A DNA stretch of 64,000 bases from Variovorax paradoxus (GTDB lineage Bacteria; Pseudomonadota; Gammaproteobacteria; Burkholderiales; Burkholderiaceae_C), in contig NZ_CP091716.1 of NCBI RefSeq assembly GCF_022009635.1, positions 5,353,501 through 5,417,500 of the forward strand, given 5' to 3'. The translations under genes were made by a program, and so were the position numbers. Below, piece after piece: positions 1 to 7,781 of this stretch; position 1 is the stretch's first letter, and each line of letters starts with the position of its first letter. The notes beneath the pieces were generated by a model, which worked only from the letters and a program-made list of their open reading frames with translations, had not been told where the DNA came from and did not search any database.

Positions 1-743
1 TCGAGCGCATCCAGCAAACGCGCGCCGTCGCGAATGCCTTCCGAGTACACCGCGATCACGTCGGTGTCGCCGTCGTCCACGAAGGCCCGCACGAGATCGC
101 CCAGGCTGATGTCGCATTCGTTGCCGCTCATGACGCAGGACGACACGCCGATGCCGAACTCCCGCGCAATGCCCAGGATGTGGCTGCCGTAGGCGCCCGA
201 CTGGCTGGCGATGCCCACGCGCCCCGGCTTCGGAAAACCCATTTCGACGACCGAGGTGAAGCTGCCGTAGAAGCCGATGCGCGGGTTGAGCACGCCCAGC
301 GAATTGGGGCCGAGCAGCCGCACGCCGTGGGCACGCGCCGCCTCCACCATGCGCTGCTGCAGCCGCTCGCCGTCTTCGCCCATCTCGGCGAAGCCGGCCG
401 AGAACACGATGGCTGCGGACGTGCCGCGCGCGCCCAGGTCGGCGACCACCTGCGGCGCGAGGTGGGCGGCCACGGCCACGATGGCCACGTCGGGCGTCTC
501 GGGCAGTGCGGCCACGCTCGCGAAGGCAGGCAGGCCCTGAATCTGCGCGCGGTTCGGGTTCACCGGCATCAGCCGGCCCGAGAAGCCCTGCGAGCGCATG
601 TAGGCGATGGGCCGCCCCCCGATGCGCAGCGCATCGTCGGAGGCGCCGATCACGGCCACGGAGCGCGGGTTCAGCAGGCGATCGAGCGTGTGGTTGGCGA
701 GCATGTTCGGGAAAGCTCCGGGCATCGTGTCGGCTGTGCTCAT
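1..743 (-). CDS. CoA-binding / acyl-CoA synthetase (NDP-forming) alpha-type protein, partial
   Basis: Reading the minus strand from an ATG at 743 gives an uninterrupted frame that leaves the window at base 1, so only about 247 N-terminal residues are seen. The visible part has a Rossmann CoA-binding domain (RSVAVIGASDD about residues 27-37, then PVNPN and ETPDVAIVAV), followed by the succinyl-CoA-ligase-like segment with LLGPNSLGVLNP and GIASQSGAYG. This matches the N-terminal half of NDP-forming acyl-CoA synthetases and acyltransferases of the Pat/AcsA type, which make acyl-CoA from an organic acid. The start codon overlaps the stop of the upstream TctC gene (bases shared at 741-742), so the two are probably translationally coupled: uptake receptor plus CoA activation of the same carboxylate is an inference. 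Substrate is not readable. Confidence 0.88.
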   Translation of the reverse strand, partial: MSTADTMPGAFPNMLANHTLDRLLNPRSVAVIGASDDALRIGGRPIAYMRSQGFSGRLMPVNPNRAQIQGLPAFASVAALPETPDVAIVAVAAHLAPQVVADLGARGTSAAIVFSAGFAEMGEDGERLQQRMVEAARAHGVRLLGPNSLGVLNPRIGFYGSFTSVVEMGFPKPGRVGIASQSGAYGSHILGIAREFGIGVSSCVMSGNECDISLGDLVRAFVDDGDTDVIAVYSEGIRDGARLLDAL

Positions 744-1726
744 TCGACCTTGGCGCCCGAGGTCTTGACCACCTTCGACCACCGCTCGATATCGGCCGCG
801 ATGAGCTTGCCGAACTGCTCTGGCGTGTTGCCCGCGGGTTCGTAGCCCTGCGCGGCCAGGCGCTCCTTGAAGTCGGCGCTGTCGAGCTCGTGGCGGATCT
901 CGGTGTTAAGTTTGGCGATCACGTCCTTCGGCGTGCCGGCTGGTGCCATCAGGCCGTTCCACACGGTCACTTCGAAGCCCGGCAAGCCGGCCTCGGCCAC
1001 CGTAGGCACATCCGGCAAGGCCGGCGAGCGCTTCGCGCCGGTCTGCGCGATCGCCTTGAGCTTGCCGCCCTTCACCTGGGACATGGCCGAATACATCATG
1101 TCCATCACAACCTGCGAATTGCCGGCGATCACGTCCATCATGGCCGGCGCGCTGCCGTTGAACGGGATGTGCGTCATCTTGATGCCGGCCTGCGAGTCGA
1201 AGTACTCGGTCGCAAGATGGGTCGAGGAGCCGTTGCCGGCCGACGTGAAGTTCAGCTCCCCAGGCTTGGCCTTGGCGCGCGCGATCAGGTCTTTCACGCT
1301 GTTGATGCCGAGGGCGGGATTCACCATCAGCAGCGCCGGGCCGCTGGTGAGTTCGGTGATGGGTACCAGGTCGGTGCGGATGTCGTAGCGCAGGTTCTTG
1401 TAGAGCGATGGGTGGATGGTGTGCCCCATGGTCACGAGGATCAGCGTGTAGCCGTCGGCCGGCGAGCGGGCCACCAGCTCGGCGCCCAGGTTGCCCGAGG
1501 CGCCGGGCTTGTTCTCGACGATGAAGGGCTGGCCCATGCGCTCGCCCAGGCGCTGCGCAAGCAGGCGCGCCACGCTGTCGTTGGTGCCGCCCGGCGGGTA
1601 GGGCACGACGATCTTGACGGACTTGTTGGGGTACGAGCCCTGCGCCATCACGGCGGGAGAAATGCCGGCGAGGGCCAGCCAGGCGATGCAGCAGCCCACG
1701 GCGGCGCGGCGTGTGGTGGTTTTCAT
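740..1726 (-). CDS. Bug/TctC-family periplasmic substrate-binding protein
   Basis: A 328-aa periplasmic receptor of the Bug (TctC) family. It opens with MKTTTRRAAVGCC and a hydrophobic stretch ending in VMAQG, a standard Sec signal peptide. Family signatures are present: VKIVVPYPPGGTNDSVARLLAQ near the N terminus, VENKPGASGNLG, and SPADGYTLI. The start at 1726 is preferred over the more upstream ATG at 1774 because GGAGA lies about 9 nt before it and the signal peptide begins there. Bug proteins bind carboxylates or other small molecules. No tctA or tctB permease gene lies in this window. It is divergent from the LysR gene at 1857 and overlaps the CoA-ligase gene downstream, so the LysR protein probably controls both. 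Confidence 0.92.
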   Translation of the reverse strand: MKTTTRRAAVGCCIAWLALAGISPAVMAQGSYPNKSVKIVVPYPPGGTNDSVARLLAQRLGERMGQPFIVENKPGASGNLGAELVARSPADGYTLILVTMGHTIHPSLYKNLRYDIRTDLVPITELTSGPALLMVNPALGINSVKDLIARAKAKPGELNFTSAGNGSSTHLATEYFDSQAGIKMTHIPFNGSAPAMMDVIAGNSQVVMDMMYSAMSQVKGGKLKAIAQTGAKRSPALPDVPTVAEAGLPGFEVTVWNGLMAPAGTPKDVIAKLNTEIRHELDSADFKERLAAQGYEPAGNTPEQFGKLIAADIERWSKVVKTSGAKVE

Positions 1727-1856
1727 TTGTCTTGTCTCCTGATGGCCGGTGTGCCGCTGACCACTCAGCGCCACCGTGATGGAGCCCGAATCGTAGGGAC
1801 CACGCTATATTCAATCCAATACTTTTGGTGGACTCTCCTATATACGAGGTGTATGG

Positions 1857-2822
1857 ATGGATCTGAGACAACTGCGCCAATTCCTGGCACTCGCGGAAAC
1901 CGGCAGCTTCAGCGTTGCGGCCGAGCGGCTGCATATGGCGCAGCCGCCGCTGTCGGTGGCCATCCGCAAGCTGGAAGAAGAACTGGGCACGATGCTCTTC
2001 GTGCGCAGCTCGCGCGGCGTGCGGCTCACGGCCGCGGGCGATGCTGCCCTGAAGGCGGCACGCGAATGCCTGGACGCTGCCACGCACATCAAGGCCGCGG
2101 TGCAACTCGCGGTAGCAGGCGAGTCCGGCAAGCTGGCCATCGGGTTCAGCGGTTCGGTCACGCTGCGCCTGCTGCCGCGGCTGGTGCAGGCGTTCAGGCT
2201 GCGCCATCCCGCGGTTCACCTCGACCTGAAGGAAGGCACGAACCTGGAGCTGCTTTCGCGCGTGGAGGCGGGCACGCTCGACCTGGGCTTCGTGCGCTTT
2301 CCCACCAACCGGCCACCCGAGCTGCGCTTCCAGATGGTCGAGGAAGACCGCTTCTGCCTGGCGCTGCCGCGCGGCCATGCGCTCGCGCGCAAGCCGGCCG
2401 TGGCGCTGGCGGCGCTGGAGGGGCAACCCTTCATCGGCTACGCCCCCTCGCCCGTCGGCGGGCTTCACGCGGCGGTCAGCCTGGTGTTCCAGCGTGCGGG
2501 CGTGGCCCCGCGCATCACGCAGGAGGCCATCCAGGTGCAGACGGCGCTGGGCCTGGTCGCAAGCGGCCTGGGCATGGCACTGGTACCGGCAGCCAACACG
2601 CCCTATCAACGATCCCTGGGAGCGGTGTTCAGGCCGATCCTCGACCTGCCGGAAGACGCGCGCATCGGTATTGCGCTGGCCTACCGGGCCAACACGGAGA
2701 ACCCGGCGCTGAAGCGCTTTCTGGAAATCACCATCGAAAAAACCGAGGGCGTGGCAGCGCCGGTGGACGACGCTAGAACAGGCTCCCTTGCCCCACCACG
2801 CCGGGCGGCCGGAAAGAAGTGA
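1857..2822 (+). CDS. LysR-family transcriptional regulator
   Basis: A 321-aa LysR regulator. The N-terminal winged helix is clear (MDLRQLRQFLALAETGSFSV, then AAERLHMAQPPLSVAIRKLE as the recognition helix, about residues 20-40), followed by a LysR substrate-binding domain (about 90-295). It is transcribed away from the TctC/CoA-ligase operon across a 130-bp gap, the usual arrangement for a LysR protein and its target operon; the co-inducer is probably the TctC ligand or its CoA ester (inference). A TATATA element lies about 12 bp before the ATG, implying a very short leader. Its last 50 bases overlap the end of the convergent radical SAM gene, and the C-terminal tail (about residue 300 on) is Arg/Ala-rich and may be a read-through extension of the normal LysR length. 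Confidence 0.93.
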   Translation: MDLRQLRQFLALAETGSFSVAAERLHMAQPPLSVAIRKLEEELGTMLFVRSSRGVRLTAAGDAALKAARECLDAATHIKAAVQLAVAGESGKLAIGFSGSVTLRLLPRLVQAFRLRHPAVHLDLKEGTNLELLSRVEAGTLDLGFVRFPTNRPPELRFQMVEEDRFCLALPRGHALARKPAVALAALEGQPFIGYAPSPVGGLHAAVSLVFQRAGVAPRITQEAIQVQTALGLVASGLGMALVPAANTPYQRSLGAVFRPILDLPEDARIGIALAYRANTENPALKRFLEITIEKTEGVAAPVDDARTGSLAPPRRAAGKK

Positions 2823-3867
2823 TGTCCAGCGGAATCCGCTCGCGATTGAAGCCCAGGCGGTTCGTTGCCTTCTGAAAGCGCTGGTGGACCAGGTCGGCCC
2901 ACAGGCCGCTGCCCTTCATGCGCGTGGCGAAGTCGGCGTCGTAGTCCTTGCCGCCGCGCATCTCGTGGATGCGCGCCATGATGCGGTCGGCGCGCTGCGG
3001 GTAGTGCAGCGCCAGCCATTCCTTGAAGAGCGGCGCCACCTCCCACGGCAGCCTCACCACCGTGTAGAAGGCGCTGCGCGCGCCGGCCTCCCAGGCGGCT
3101 TCGAGCACCTGTTCCATGTCTTCGGTGACGAAGGGAATCTGCGGCGCCACGCTCACGCCCACCGGCACGCCCGCCTCGGTCAGCGTGCGGATGGTGCGCA
3201 GCCGCCGGTGGGGCGCCGCGGCGCGCGGCTCCAGCTTGCGGGCCAGTTCCCCGTCGAGCGTGGTCACGGTGATGTACACGGCCACGAGGCGATCGGCCGC
3301 CATGGGCGCGATCAAATCCAGGTCGCGCTCGATGGCACTCGACTTGGTGACCAGCGCGAAGGGATGCCGCGTTTCGCGCAGCAGCTCGATCACCGAGCGC
3401 GTGATGCGCAGTTCGCGTTCGATGGGCTGGTAGCAGTCGGTGGCGGTGCCGATGGCGATGTAGCTCGGCTTGTAGCTCCTGCGGCCAAGCTCGGTGCGCA
3501 GCACCTCCACGAGATTGCGCTTGGCGATGAGCTTGGTCTCGAAATCGAGGCCGGGCGAGAGATTGAGGTAGCTGTGCGTGGGCCGCGCGAAGCAGTAGAT
3601 GCAGCCGTGCTCGCAACCTCGGTAAGGGTTGAGTGAGCGGTCGAAGTAGATGTCGGGCGACTCGTTCTCGTTGAGCGCCGATTTCACGTCCTCGAAGCGC
3701 ACCTCGGTGGCGATGGGCTGCAGCTCTTCGGCCTCGGCCACGCCTTCTTCGAGCGTGCCCCAGCCATCGTCGAAGGCGTTGCGCTCGTCCTTGGAGAAAC
3801 GGTGCGCGAGCTGCGTGGCCGCGCCTCGGCCCTTGATGGCGTGAATGGGGATGCGGGCTGCTGGCAT
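2773..3867 (-). CDS. PA0069-family radical SAM protein
   Basis: A 364-aa protein with the iron-sulfur motif C85-EHG-C89-IY-C92, i.e. CxxxCxxC, in the setting NPYRGCEHGCIYCFAR that is typical of the SplB-like radical SAM group (COG1533). Further family stretches are SYIAIGTATDCYQPIERE and ALVTKSS. The reaction of this family is unknown; SplB itself repairs spore photoproduct, and DNA or nucleotide repair is only a guess here. The start at 3867 has GAGGA about 7 nt upstream. A near-consensus LexA box sits 22-41 bp before the start codon, so the gene is probably part of the SOS response. From memory, the Pseudomonas aeruginosa namesake PA0069 has also been listed in LexA-regulon studies. The 3' end overlaps the convergent LysR gene by 50 bp. 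Confidence 0.93.
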   Translation of the reverse strand: MPAARIPIHAIKGRGAATQLAHRFSKDERNAFDDGWGTLEEGVAEAEELQPIATEVRFEDVKSALNENESPDIYFDRSLNPYRGCEHGCIYCFARPTHSYLNLSPGLDFETKLIAKRNLVEVLRTELGRRSYKPSYIAIGTATDCYQPIERELRITRSVIELLRETRHPFALVTKSSAIERDLDLIAPMAADRLVAVYITVTTLDGELARKLEPRAAAPHRRLRTIRTLTEAGVPVGVSVAPQIPFVTEDMEQVLEAAWEAGARSAFYTVVRLPWEVAPLFKEWLALHYPQRADRIMARIHEMRGGKDYDADFATRMKGSGLWADLVHQRFQKATNRLGFNRERIPLDITSFRPPGVVGQGSLF

Positions 3868-3888
3868 GGCGAATCCTCGGCTGCGGTT

Positions 3889-3908
3889 TACTGTGTATTT
3901 GTACAGTA
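3889..3908. promoter_or_regulatory. LexA (SOS) box
   Basis: TACTGT-GTATTTGT-ACAGTA has perfect 6-bp arms and the 8-bp spacer of the CTGT-N8-ACAG LexA operator used by beta- and gammaproteobacteria; it agrees with the E. coli consensus at 17 of 20 positions. It lies just before the radical SAM gene (start 3867, minus strand). The right arm pairs again with ACTGT at 3913-3917, giving a second, shorter inverted repeat. The GbsR-type gene on the other side has its own promoter nearer its start, so the SAM gene is the likely target. Confidence 0.8.
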
Positions 3909-3942
3909 TTTCACTGTTTCTTCACGTCCGCCTGCTTTTTAC

Positions 3943-3962
3943 ATTTCTCTCTTGACAGAAAT
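3943..3962. promoter_or_regulatory. Operator inverted repeat overlapping the GbsR/MarR promoter
   Basis: ATTTCTCT-CTTG-ACAGAAAT is an inverted repeat with 8-bp arms (one mismatch) and a 4-bp spacer. It covers the -35 hexamer of the regulator gene downstream. The same sequence, with perfect arms, recurs at 4589-4608 in front of the following operon. Two copies flanking a one-gene regulator unit point to the regulator's own binding site; the position over the -35 suggests repression of its own gene. Confidence 0.65.
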
Positions 3963-3979
3963 TTCGCAAATCCTAAACT
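3952..3979 (+). promoter_or_regulatory. Sigma-70-type promoter of the GbsR/MarR gene
   Basis: TTGACA (3952-3957), 16-bp spacer, TAAACT (3974-3979). Transcription would begin around 3985-3987, right at the ATG at 3987, so the mRNA is probably leaderless or nearly so; no Shine-Dalgarno sequence is present before the ATG. Confidence 0.6.
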
Positions 3980-3986
3980 CTGCGCC

Positions 3987-4565
3987 ATGGAACTCACAGA
4001 CATTCAACGCAAGTTCGTCCTGCACTGGGGCGAAATGGGGTCCATGTGGGGCGTCAACCGCACCGTTTCGCAGATCCACGCGCTGCTCTTCGCCCACGGC
4101 AAGCCGATGCATGCCGAGGAGCTGTCCGAAACGCTGGGCGTCGCGCGCTCCAATGTCAGCAACAGCCTGAAGGAGCTGCAGGCCTGGAACCTCGTGCGCA
4201 TCACCCACACGCTGGGCGACCGGCGCGACTACTTCGAGACCAGCGTCGACGTGTGGGAGCTGTTCCGCACCGTGGTGCGCGAACGCAAGGAACGCGAGTT
4301 CGACCCGACCATCCGCGTGCTGCGCGAACTGGTCTCGAGCCCCGACTTCCAGAAGGAGCCGCCCGATGCGCAGGACCGCATCCGCTCCACCATGGACCTC
4401 ATGAGCAAGCTGGCCACCTGGGCCGACGAGATGCTGCGGCTGTCGCCCGGCACGCTCGACAAGGTGCTGACGCTGGGCGCCAGCGTGCAGAAGTTCGTGC
4501 GCGGCGACAAGAGCGGCAAGGACGACGATCCCGACGCCCACCATGCCAGCCTGCCGATGATCTGA
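3987..4565 (+). CDS. GbsR/MarR-family transcriptional regulator
   Basis: A 192-aa winged-helix regulator of the GbsR branch of MarR. The HTH is around residues 30-75: AEELSETLGVARSNVSNSLKELQAWNLV followed by a wing region with GDRRDYFET. The rest is helical and acidic, as expected for a dimerisation domain with a ligand pocket. It stands alone between the divergent radical SAM gene and a co-oriented operon that starts at 4628. Nearly identical inverted repeats lie at its own promoter and before the operon, so it likely regulates itself and the operon. The ligand cannot be read; GbsR in Bacillus responds to choline, but the genes here are not choline genes. Confidence 0.9.
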   Translation: MELTDIQRKFVLHWGEMGSMWGVNRTVSQIHALLFAHGKPMHAEELSETLGVARSNVSNSLKELQAWNLVRITHTLGDRRDYFETSVDVWELFRTVVRERKEREFDPTIRVLRELVSSPDFQKEPPDAQDRIRSTMDLMSKLATWADEMLRLSPGTLDKVLTLGASVQKFVRGDKSGKDDDPDAHHASLPMI

Positions 4566-4588
4566 GCCGTCTCTTTTTTTGCCCTTTC

Positions 4589-4608
4589 ATTTCTGTTTTG
4601 ACAGAAAT
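4589..4608. promoter_or_regulatory. Second copy of the GbsR/MarR operator, before the DCC-methyltransferase operon
   Basis: ATTTCTGT-TTTG-ACAGAAAT is a perfect inverted repeat with 8-bp arms and a 4-bp spacer, 20 bp before the ATG at 4628. It shares the TTGACAGAAAT core plus TCG with the copy at 3943-3962. A TTGACA (4598-4603) lies inside it, but no convincing -10 follows at the right distance, so the exact promoter is unresolved. Confidence 0.65.
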
Positions 4609-4627
4609 ATCGAGAACCAAGGATGCC

Positions 4628-5050
4628 ATGAGCCACGCCGCCCTTCCCGTCTATCCGCTGACCCTGTACTTCGACGCCAGCTGCGCGATCTGCTCGGCCG
4701 AGATGGGCAACCTGGGCGCGCGCGACACGGCCGGCAAGCTGCGCTTCGTCGACTGCTCGCCGGCCTCTTTCAGCGGCGGGCCGGCGCCGCGCGATGCACT
4801 GATGGCCGCGATCCACGCGGTCGATGCAACGGGCCAAGTGCTGGTCGGCGTGCCGGCCATCCGCGCGAGCCGCGCTGCAGTGGGCCTGCCCAGCGGCGAG
4901 GGCCTGCTCGACCTGCCGCTGATCGCGCCGATGGCCGACCGCGCCTACGCCCTGCTGGCGCGCAACCGCTACCGCATTCCGCGCTGGCTGGCGACACGGC
5001 TGGCCGGGCGCATCGCGGCTTCCTGCAACGACGGCAACTGCCGCCTCTGA
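4628..5050 (+). CDS. DCC-family (DUF393) thiol-disulfide protein
   Basis: A 140-aa protein with the family signature DxxCxxC at residues 16-22 (D16-AS-C19-AI-C22) in LTLYFDASCAICSAEM, so it belongs to the DCC/DUF393 group related to thioredoxin-fold disulfide oxidoreductases. A second cysteine pair lies at the very C terminus (SCNDGNCRL). Biochemical role in the family is poorly known. It is the first gene of a co-directional run (methyltransferase, SRPBCC membrane protein, DUF4166 protein) behind the inverted repeat at 4589-4608. Upstream in-frame ATGs exist, but the one at 4628 begins the conserved domain and fits the intergenic operator. Confidence 0.85.
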   Translation: MSHAALPVYPLTLYFDASCAICSAEMGNLGARDTAGKLRFVDCSPASFSGGPAPRDALMAAIHAVDATGQVLVGVPAIRASRAAVGLPSGEGLLDLPLIAPMADRAYALLARNRYRIPRWLATRLAGRIAASCNDGNCRL

Positions 5051-5085
5051 AGAAAACCGACGCACAACCAAGCGAGGGAACTGCC

Positions 5086-6042
5086 ATGCCTACCGTTTTC
5101 CAGCCCGACTTCCGCCTGCCGCTCGAAGCACCCGCCCAGGCATCGGCCGGCCATGCCGGCGCGCCCATCACCCCCGAGGACACCCAGGTCTACTTCACCG
5201 AAGTCGCGCTCGACTACAGCGCCTGGAGCCCCAGCTACAACATGCACTTCGGCTTCTGGCGCGCGGGCCTGAACCCACTGCGGCGCGAGGGCATGCTGGT
5301 GGAAATGAACCGCGTGATCGGCCGCGCGCTGCGGCTCGACGATGCGGAGCCCGGCGGCGCGCCGCGCCGCTGCGTGATCGACATGGGCTGCGGCGCAGGC
5401 GCCACCGCGCGCACGCTGGTGGGCGACGACCCGTCGCTCTACGCCGTCACCGTCACCAACGTGGCCGTGCAGAACCGCATCGCCGCCAGGCTCGACGCCG
5501 CGGCCGGCGTGGCCGACCGCATGGCCCACATCGAGGCCGACTACACCCGCACCGGCCTGCCGGCCGCGCAGGCCGACGGCGCCTGGGCCGTGGAAAGCGC
5601 CTGCTACGCCGAGGGCACCGCCAAGGCCGACTTCATCCGCGAAGCCGCGCGCCTGCTCAAGCCCGGCGCGCGGCTGGCGGTGGTCGACGGCTTCCTGCTG
5701 CGCCGCCAGCCCGGCCGGGCGGCCGGCTGGCTGCACCGCCTGTGGGCCGACAGCTGGGCCGTGCCCACGCTGGCGGTGCGCGAAGACTTCATCGCCGCCC
5801 TGCGCGACAACGGCTTCGAGGACATCGAGTGCAAGTCGCTGCGCTGGCGCGTCGCGCCCAGCGCGCTGCACATCCCGGTGCTGGCCACGCGCTTCACCCT
5901 GGCCGAGCTCTGGAAGGCGCGCGGCAAGCTCAGCCCGTGGCGGCGCAAGCACATCGTGGCCAGCTATTGCGCGCTGGCGCTGGGCATGTTCTGGCGCGAC
6001 TTCGACTACTGCATGGTCACGGCCAGGCGCAGCGCCAGCTGA
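5086..6042 (+). CDS. SAM-dependent class I methyltransferase
   Basis: A 318-aa methyltransferase. Motif I is CVIDMGCGAGATARTL (about residues 96-111), with the acidic post-I/II region and a post-motif AWAVESACYAEGTAKADFIREAARLLKPGARLAVVDGFL that is characteristic of the UbiE/sterol/tocopherol methyltransferase group. The N-terminal segment TEVALDYSAWSPSYNMHFGFW resembles the lipid-substrate branch of that group. Substrate unknown; a lipid or quinone-like molecule is a guess, supported by a neighbour with a lipid-binding SRPBCC fold. GAGGGAA precedes the ATG at 5086 by about 7 nt. It lies 35 bp after the DCC gene and is probably in the same transcript. Confidence 0.88.
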   Translation: MPTVFQPDFRLPLEAPAQASAGHAGAPITPEDTQVYFTEVALDYSAWSPSYNMHFGFWRAGLNPLRREGMLVEMNRVIGRALRLDDAEPGGAPRRCVIDMGCGAGATARTLVGDDPSLYAVTVTNVAVQNRIAARLDAAAGVADRMAHIEADYTRTGLPAAQADGAWAVESACYAEGTAKADFIREAARLLKPGARLAVVDGFLLRRQPGRAAGWLHRLWADSWAVPTLAVREDFIAALRDNGFEDIECKSLRWRVAPSALHIPVLATRFTLAELWKARGKLSPWRRKHIVASYCALALGMFWRDFDYCMVTARRSAS

Positions 6043-6083
6043 ACGGACCCGACGAGAAACAACGAACAGGCAGAAAGCTCCGC

Positions 6084-7136
6084 ATGCAAGACGACAACAA
6101 CGAAAGCAGGCTCGCCGAACTCGCGCCGAACCAGCCCCCCGGCGAGCTGCCGCCCCAGTCCCGCGGCGGCATGCCCTTCGCATGGTTCTGGCCGATGCTG
6201 GCGGGCGCGGCCATCGCGCTGGTGCTGCGCATCGTCTTCAGCGGCGGCCCGGGGCAGCGCTTCTCGCCGATGCTCGCCTCCTTCGTCTACTTCGTGCCCG
6301 CGCTGTGCGGCGCGGTCACGGTGTACATGGCCGAGCGCATCGAGCGCCGCAGCTGGGGTTACTACCTCTGGGCGCCGTGGGTGGCGACGGCGCTGTTCGT
6401 CGGCGGCACGCTGGCGGTGTTCATCGAGGGGCTGATCTGCGCCATCGTCATCGTGCCGCTGTTCGCGGTGATGGGCAGCGTCGGCGGGCTGGCAATGGGC
6501 ATCGTGTGCCGCATCACCAACTGGCCGAAGCAGGCCGTCTACAGCTTCGCGATGCTGCCGCTGGTGTTCGGCGCCATCGAGCCGCAGTTGCCCAACCCCG
6601 ACCGTTTTTCCAGCACCTCGCGCACGCTCTTCATCGCGGCGCCGGCCGATCGCGTGTGGCACGAGCTGAACGCCGCGCGCGACATCCGCCCCGCCGAAGT
6701 CGGCAATGCCTGGGCCTACCGCATCGGCGTGCCGATGCCGGTGTCGGGCGTGACGGTCGACACGCCCGAAGGCCGCGTGCGCCAGGTGCAGTGGCAGAAG
6801 AACGTGCACTTTGAAGAGGTCATCACCGAATGGGAGCCCGACCGCCTGCTGAAGTGGCGCTTTCGCTTCTCGGCCGACTCCTTCCCGGCAGGGGCGCTCG
6901 ACGACCACGTGATGATCGGCGGCCAGTACTTCGACCTGCGCGACGCCACCTACACGCTGACGCCGCGCGACGGCGGCACCGAGCTGCGCGTGGCAGTGTC
7001 GTGGCGCATGAGCACCAGCTTCAACTGGTATGCGGACCGCGTCATGCACCTGTTGCTGGCCGACGCATCCGAGAACATCCTGCGCTTCTACAAGGCACGC
7101 GCCGAAGCCACGGCCAGCGCGGCGGCCGCCGGATGA
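6084..7136 (+). CDS. Membrane protein with C-terminal SRPBCC (START-like) domain
   Basis: A 350-aa protein in two halves. Residues about 30-170 hold four or five hydrophobic segments (AWFWPMLAGAAIALVLRIVF, then ASFVYFVPALCGAVTVYM, then VATALFVGGTLAVFIEGLI and VIVPLFAVMGSVGGLAMGIV). Residues about 180-340 look like an SRPBCC/polyketide-cyclase-type ligand pocket (TLFIAAPADRVWHELNAARDI, FEEVITEWEPDRLLKWRF, GTELRVAVSWRMST). Such domains bind hydrophobic ligands. Its stop overlaps the start of the DUF4166 gene (ATGA at 7133-7136). In the operon context a lipid-handling step at the membrane is plausible but not proven. Confidence 0.75.
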   Translation: MQDDNNESRLAELAPNQPPGELPPQSRGGMPFAWFWPMLAGAAIALVLRIVFSGGPGQRFSPMLASFVYFVPALCGAVTVYMAERIERRSWGYYLWAPWVATALFVGGTLAVFIEGLICAIVIVPLFAVMGSVGGLAMGIVCRITNWPKQAVYSFAMLPLVFGAIEPQLPNPDRFSSTSRTLFIAAPADRVWHELNAARDIRPAEVGNAWAYRIGVPMPVSGVTVDTPEGRVRQVQWQKNVHFEEVITEWEPDRLLKWRFRFSADSFPAGALDDHVMIGGQYFDLRDATYTLTPRDGGTELRVAVSWRMSTSFNWYADRVMHLLLADASENILRFYKARAEATASAAAAG

Positions 7137-7774
7137 CGGCGATGCCGACCACCACGCCGGTCTTCCGGCAGGCGCTCGGCCCCGCGTGGGAGCGGCTGGG
7201 CGAGGTCATCCGCCGCCACTACGCGATGGCGCCGTTCTCCGACGACCACGTGTGCGTGCGCGGCACCATGAGCGAGGTCTGGCACGCGCCCTGGGCCGCG
7301 CTGCTGATGCCTTTCGGCCGGCTGTTCGGCGCGCTCGTGCCGCACCAGGGCAAGGACGTGCCGATCGAAGTGCACTACCGATGCCGCCCCGACAACGCCA
7401 CGCTCTACTGGAACCGCGTCTTCAGTTTCCCCGGCAGGCCGCCCTTTCATTTCCGCTCGCACATGGAACACGACGCGCGCCGGGGCAGCGAGGTGATCGA
7501 GTACGTGCGCTTCGGCATCGGCATGCGACTGGCGGTGAGCGCGGAAGACGGCGCGCTCGTGTTCCGCGACCGGGGCTACGTCTGGCGCGTGGCCGGGCTG
7601 CGCATTCCGCTGCCGCTGGGGCTCCTGCTGGGCACCGCCTACGTCGAGGAACGCCCCGACCCGCGGGATGCCGACCACTTCACCATGAAGATGCTGCTGC
7701 GCCACCGCTGGTTCGGCGACGTGTTCCGCTACAGCGGGCGCTTTCACCTGGAACCGCGCTTGGGTCCACAATGA
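7133..7774 (+). CDS. DUF4166 domain protein
   Basis: A 213-aa protein that matches the DUF4166 pattern along its length: an N-terminal FRQALGPAWERLGEVIRRHY, the GTMSEVWHAPWAALLMPFGRLFGAL segment, then HFRSHMEHDARRGSEVIEYVRFGIGMRL. The function of the family is unknown. It is often found fused or adjacent to NAD-dependent epimerases. Its start overlaps the SRPBCC gene stop by 4 nt, so it is translationally coupled. It is the fourth gene of the putative GbsR/MarR-controlled operon. Confidence 0.8.
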   Translation: MTAMPTTTPVFRQALGPAWERLGEVIRRHYAMAPFSDDHVCVRGTMSEVWHAPWAALLMPFGRLFGALVPHQGKDVPIEVHYRCRPDNATLYWNRVFSFPGRPPFHFRSHMEHDARRGSEVIEYVRFGIGMRLAVSAEDGALVFRDRGYVWRVAGLRIPLPLGLLLGTAYVEERPDPRDADHFTMKMLLRHRWFGDVFRYSGRFHLEPRLGPQ

Positions 7775-7781
7775 ACGCACC

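Noticed and set aside
1831..1852. Imperfect palindrome around TATATA before the first LysR gene as an operator
   Set aside because: One mismatched pair in a 14-bp AT-centred site that also forms the likely -10; too weak to call.
906..2609. 567-aa minus-strand frame spanning the TctC and LysR genes
   Set aside because: Out of frame with TctC, antisense to LysR, and without homology that I can see.
506..2776. 756-aa plus-strand frame over the TctC gene and LysR region
   Set aside because: It covers two well-supported genes in another frame and strand and has no family signal.
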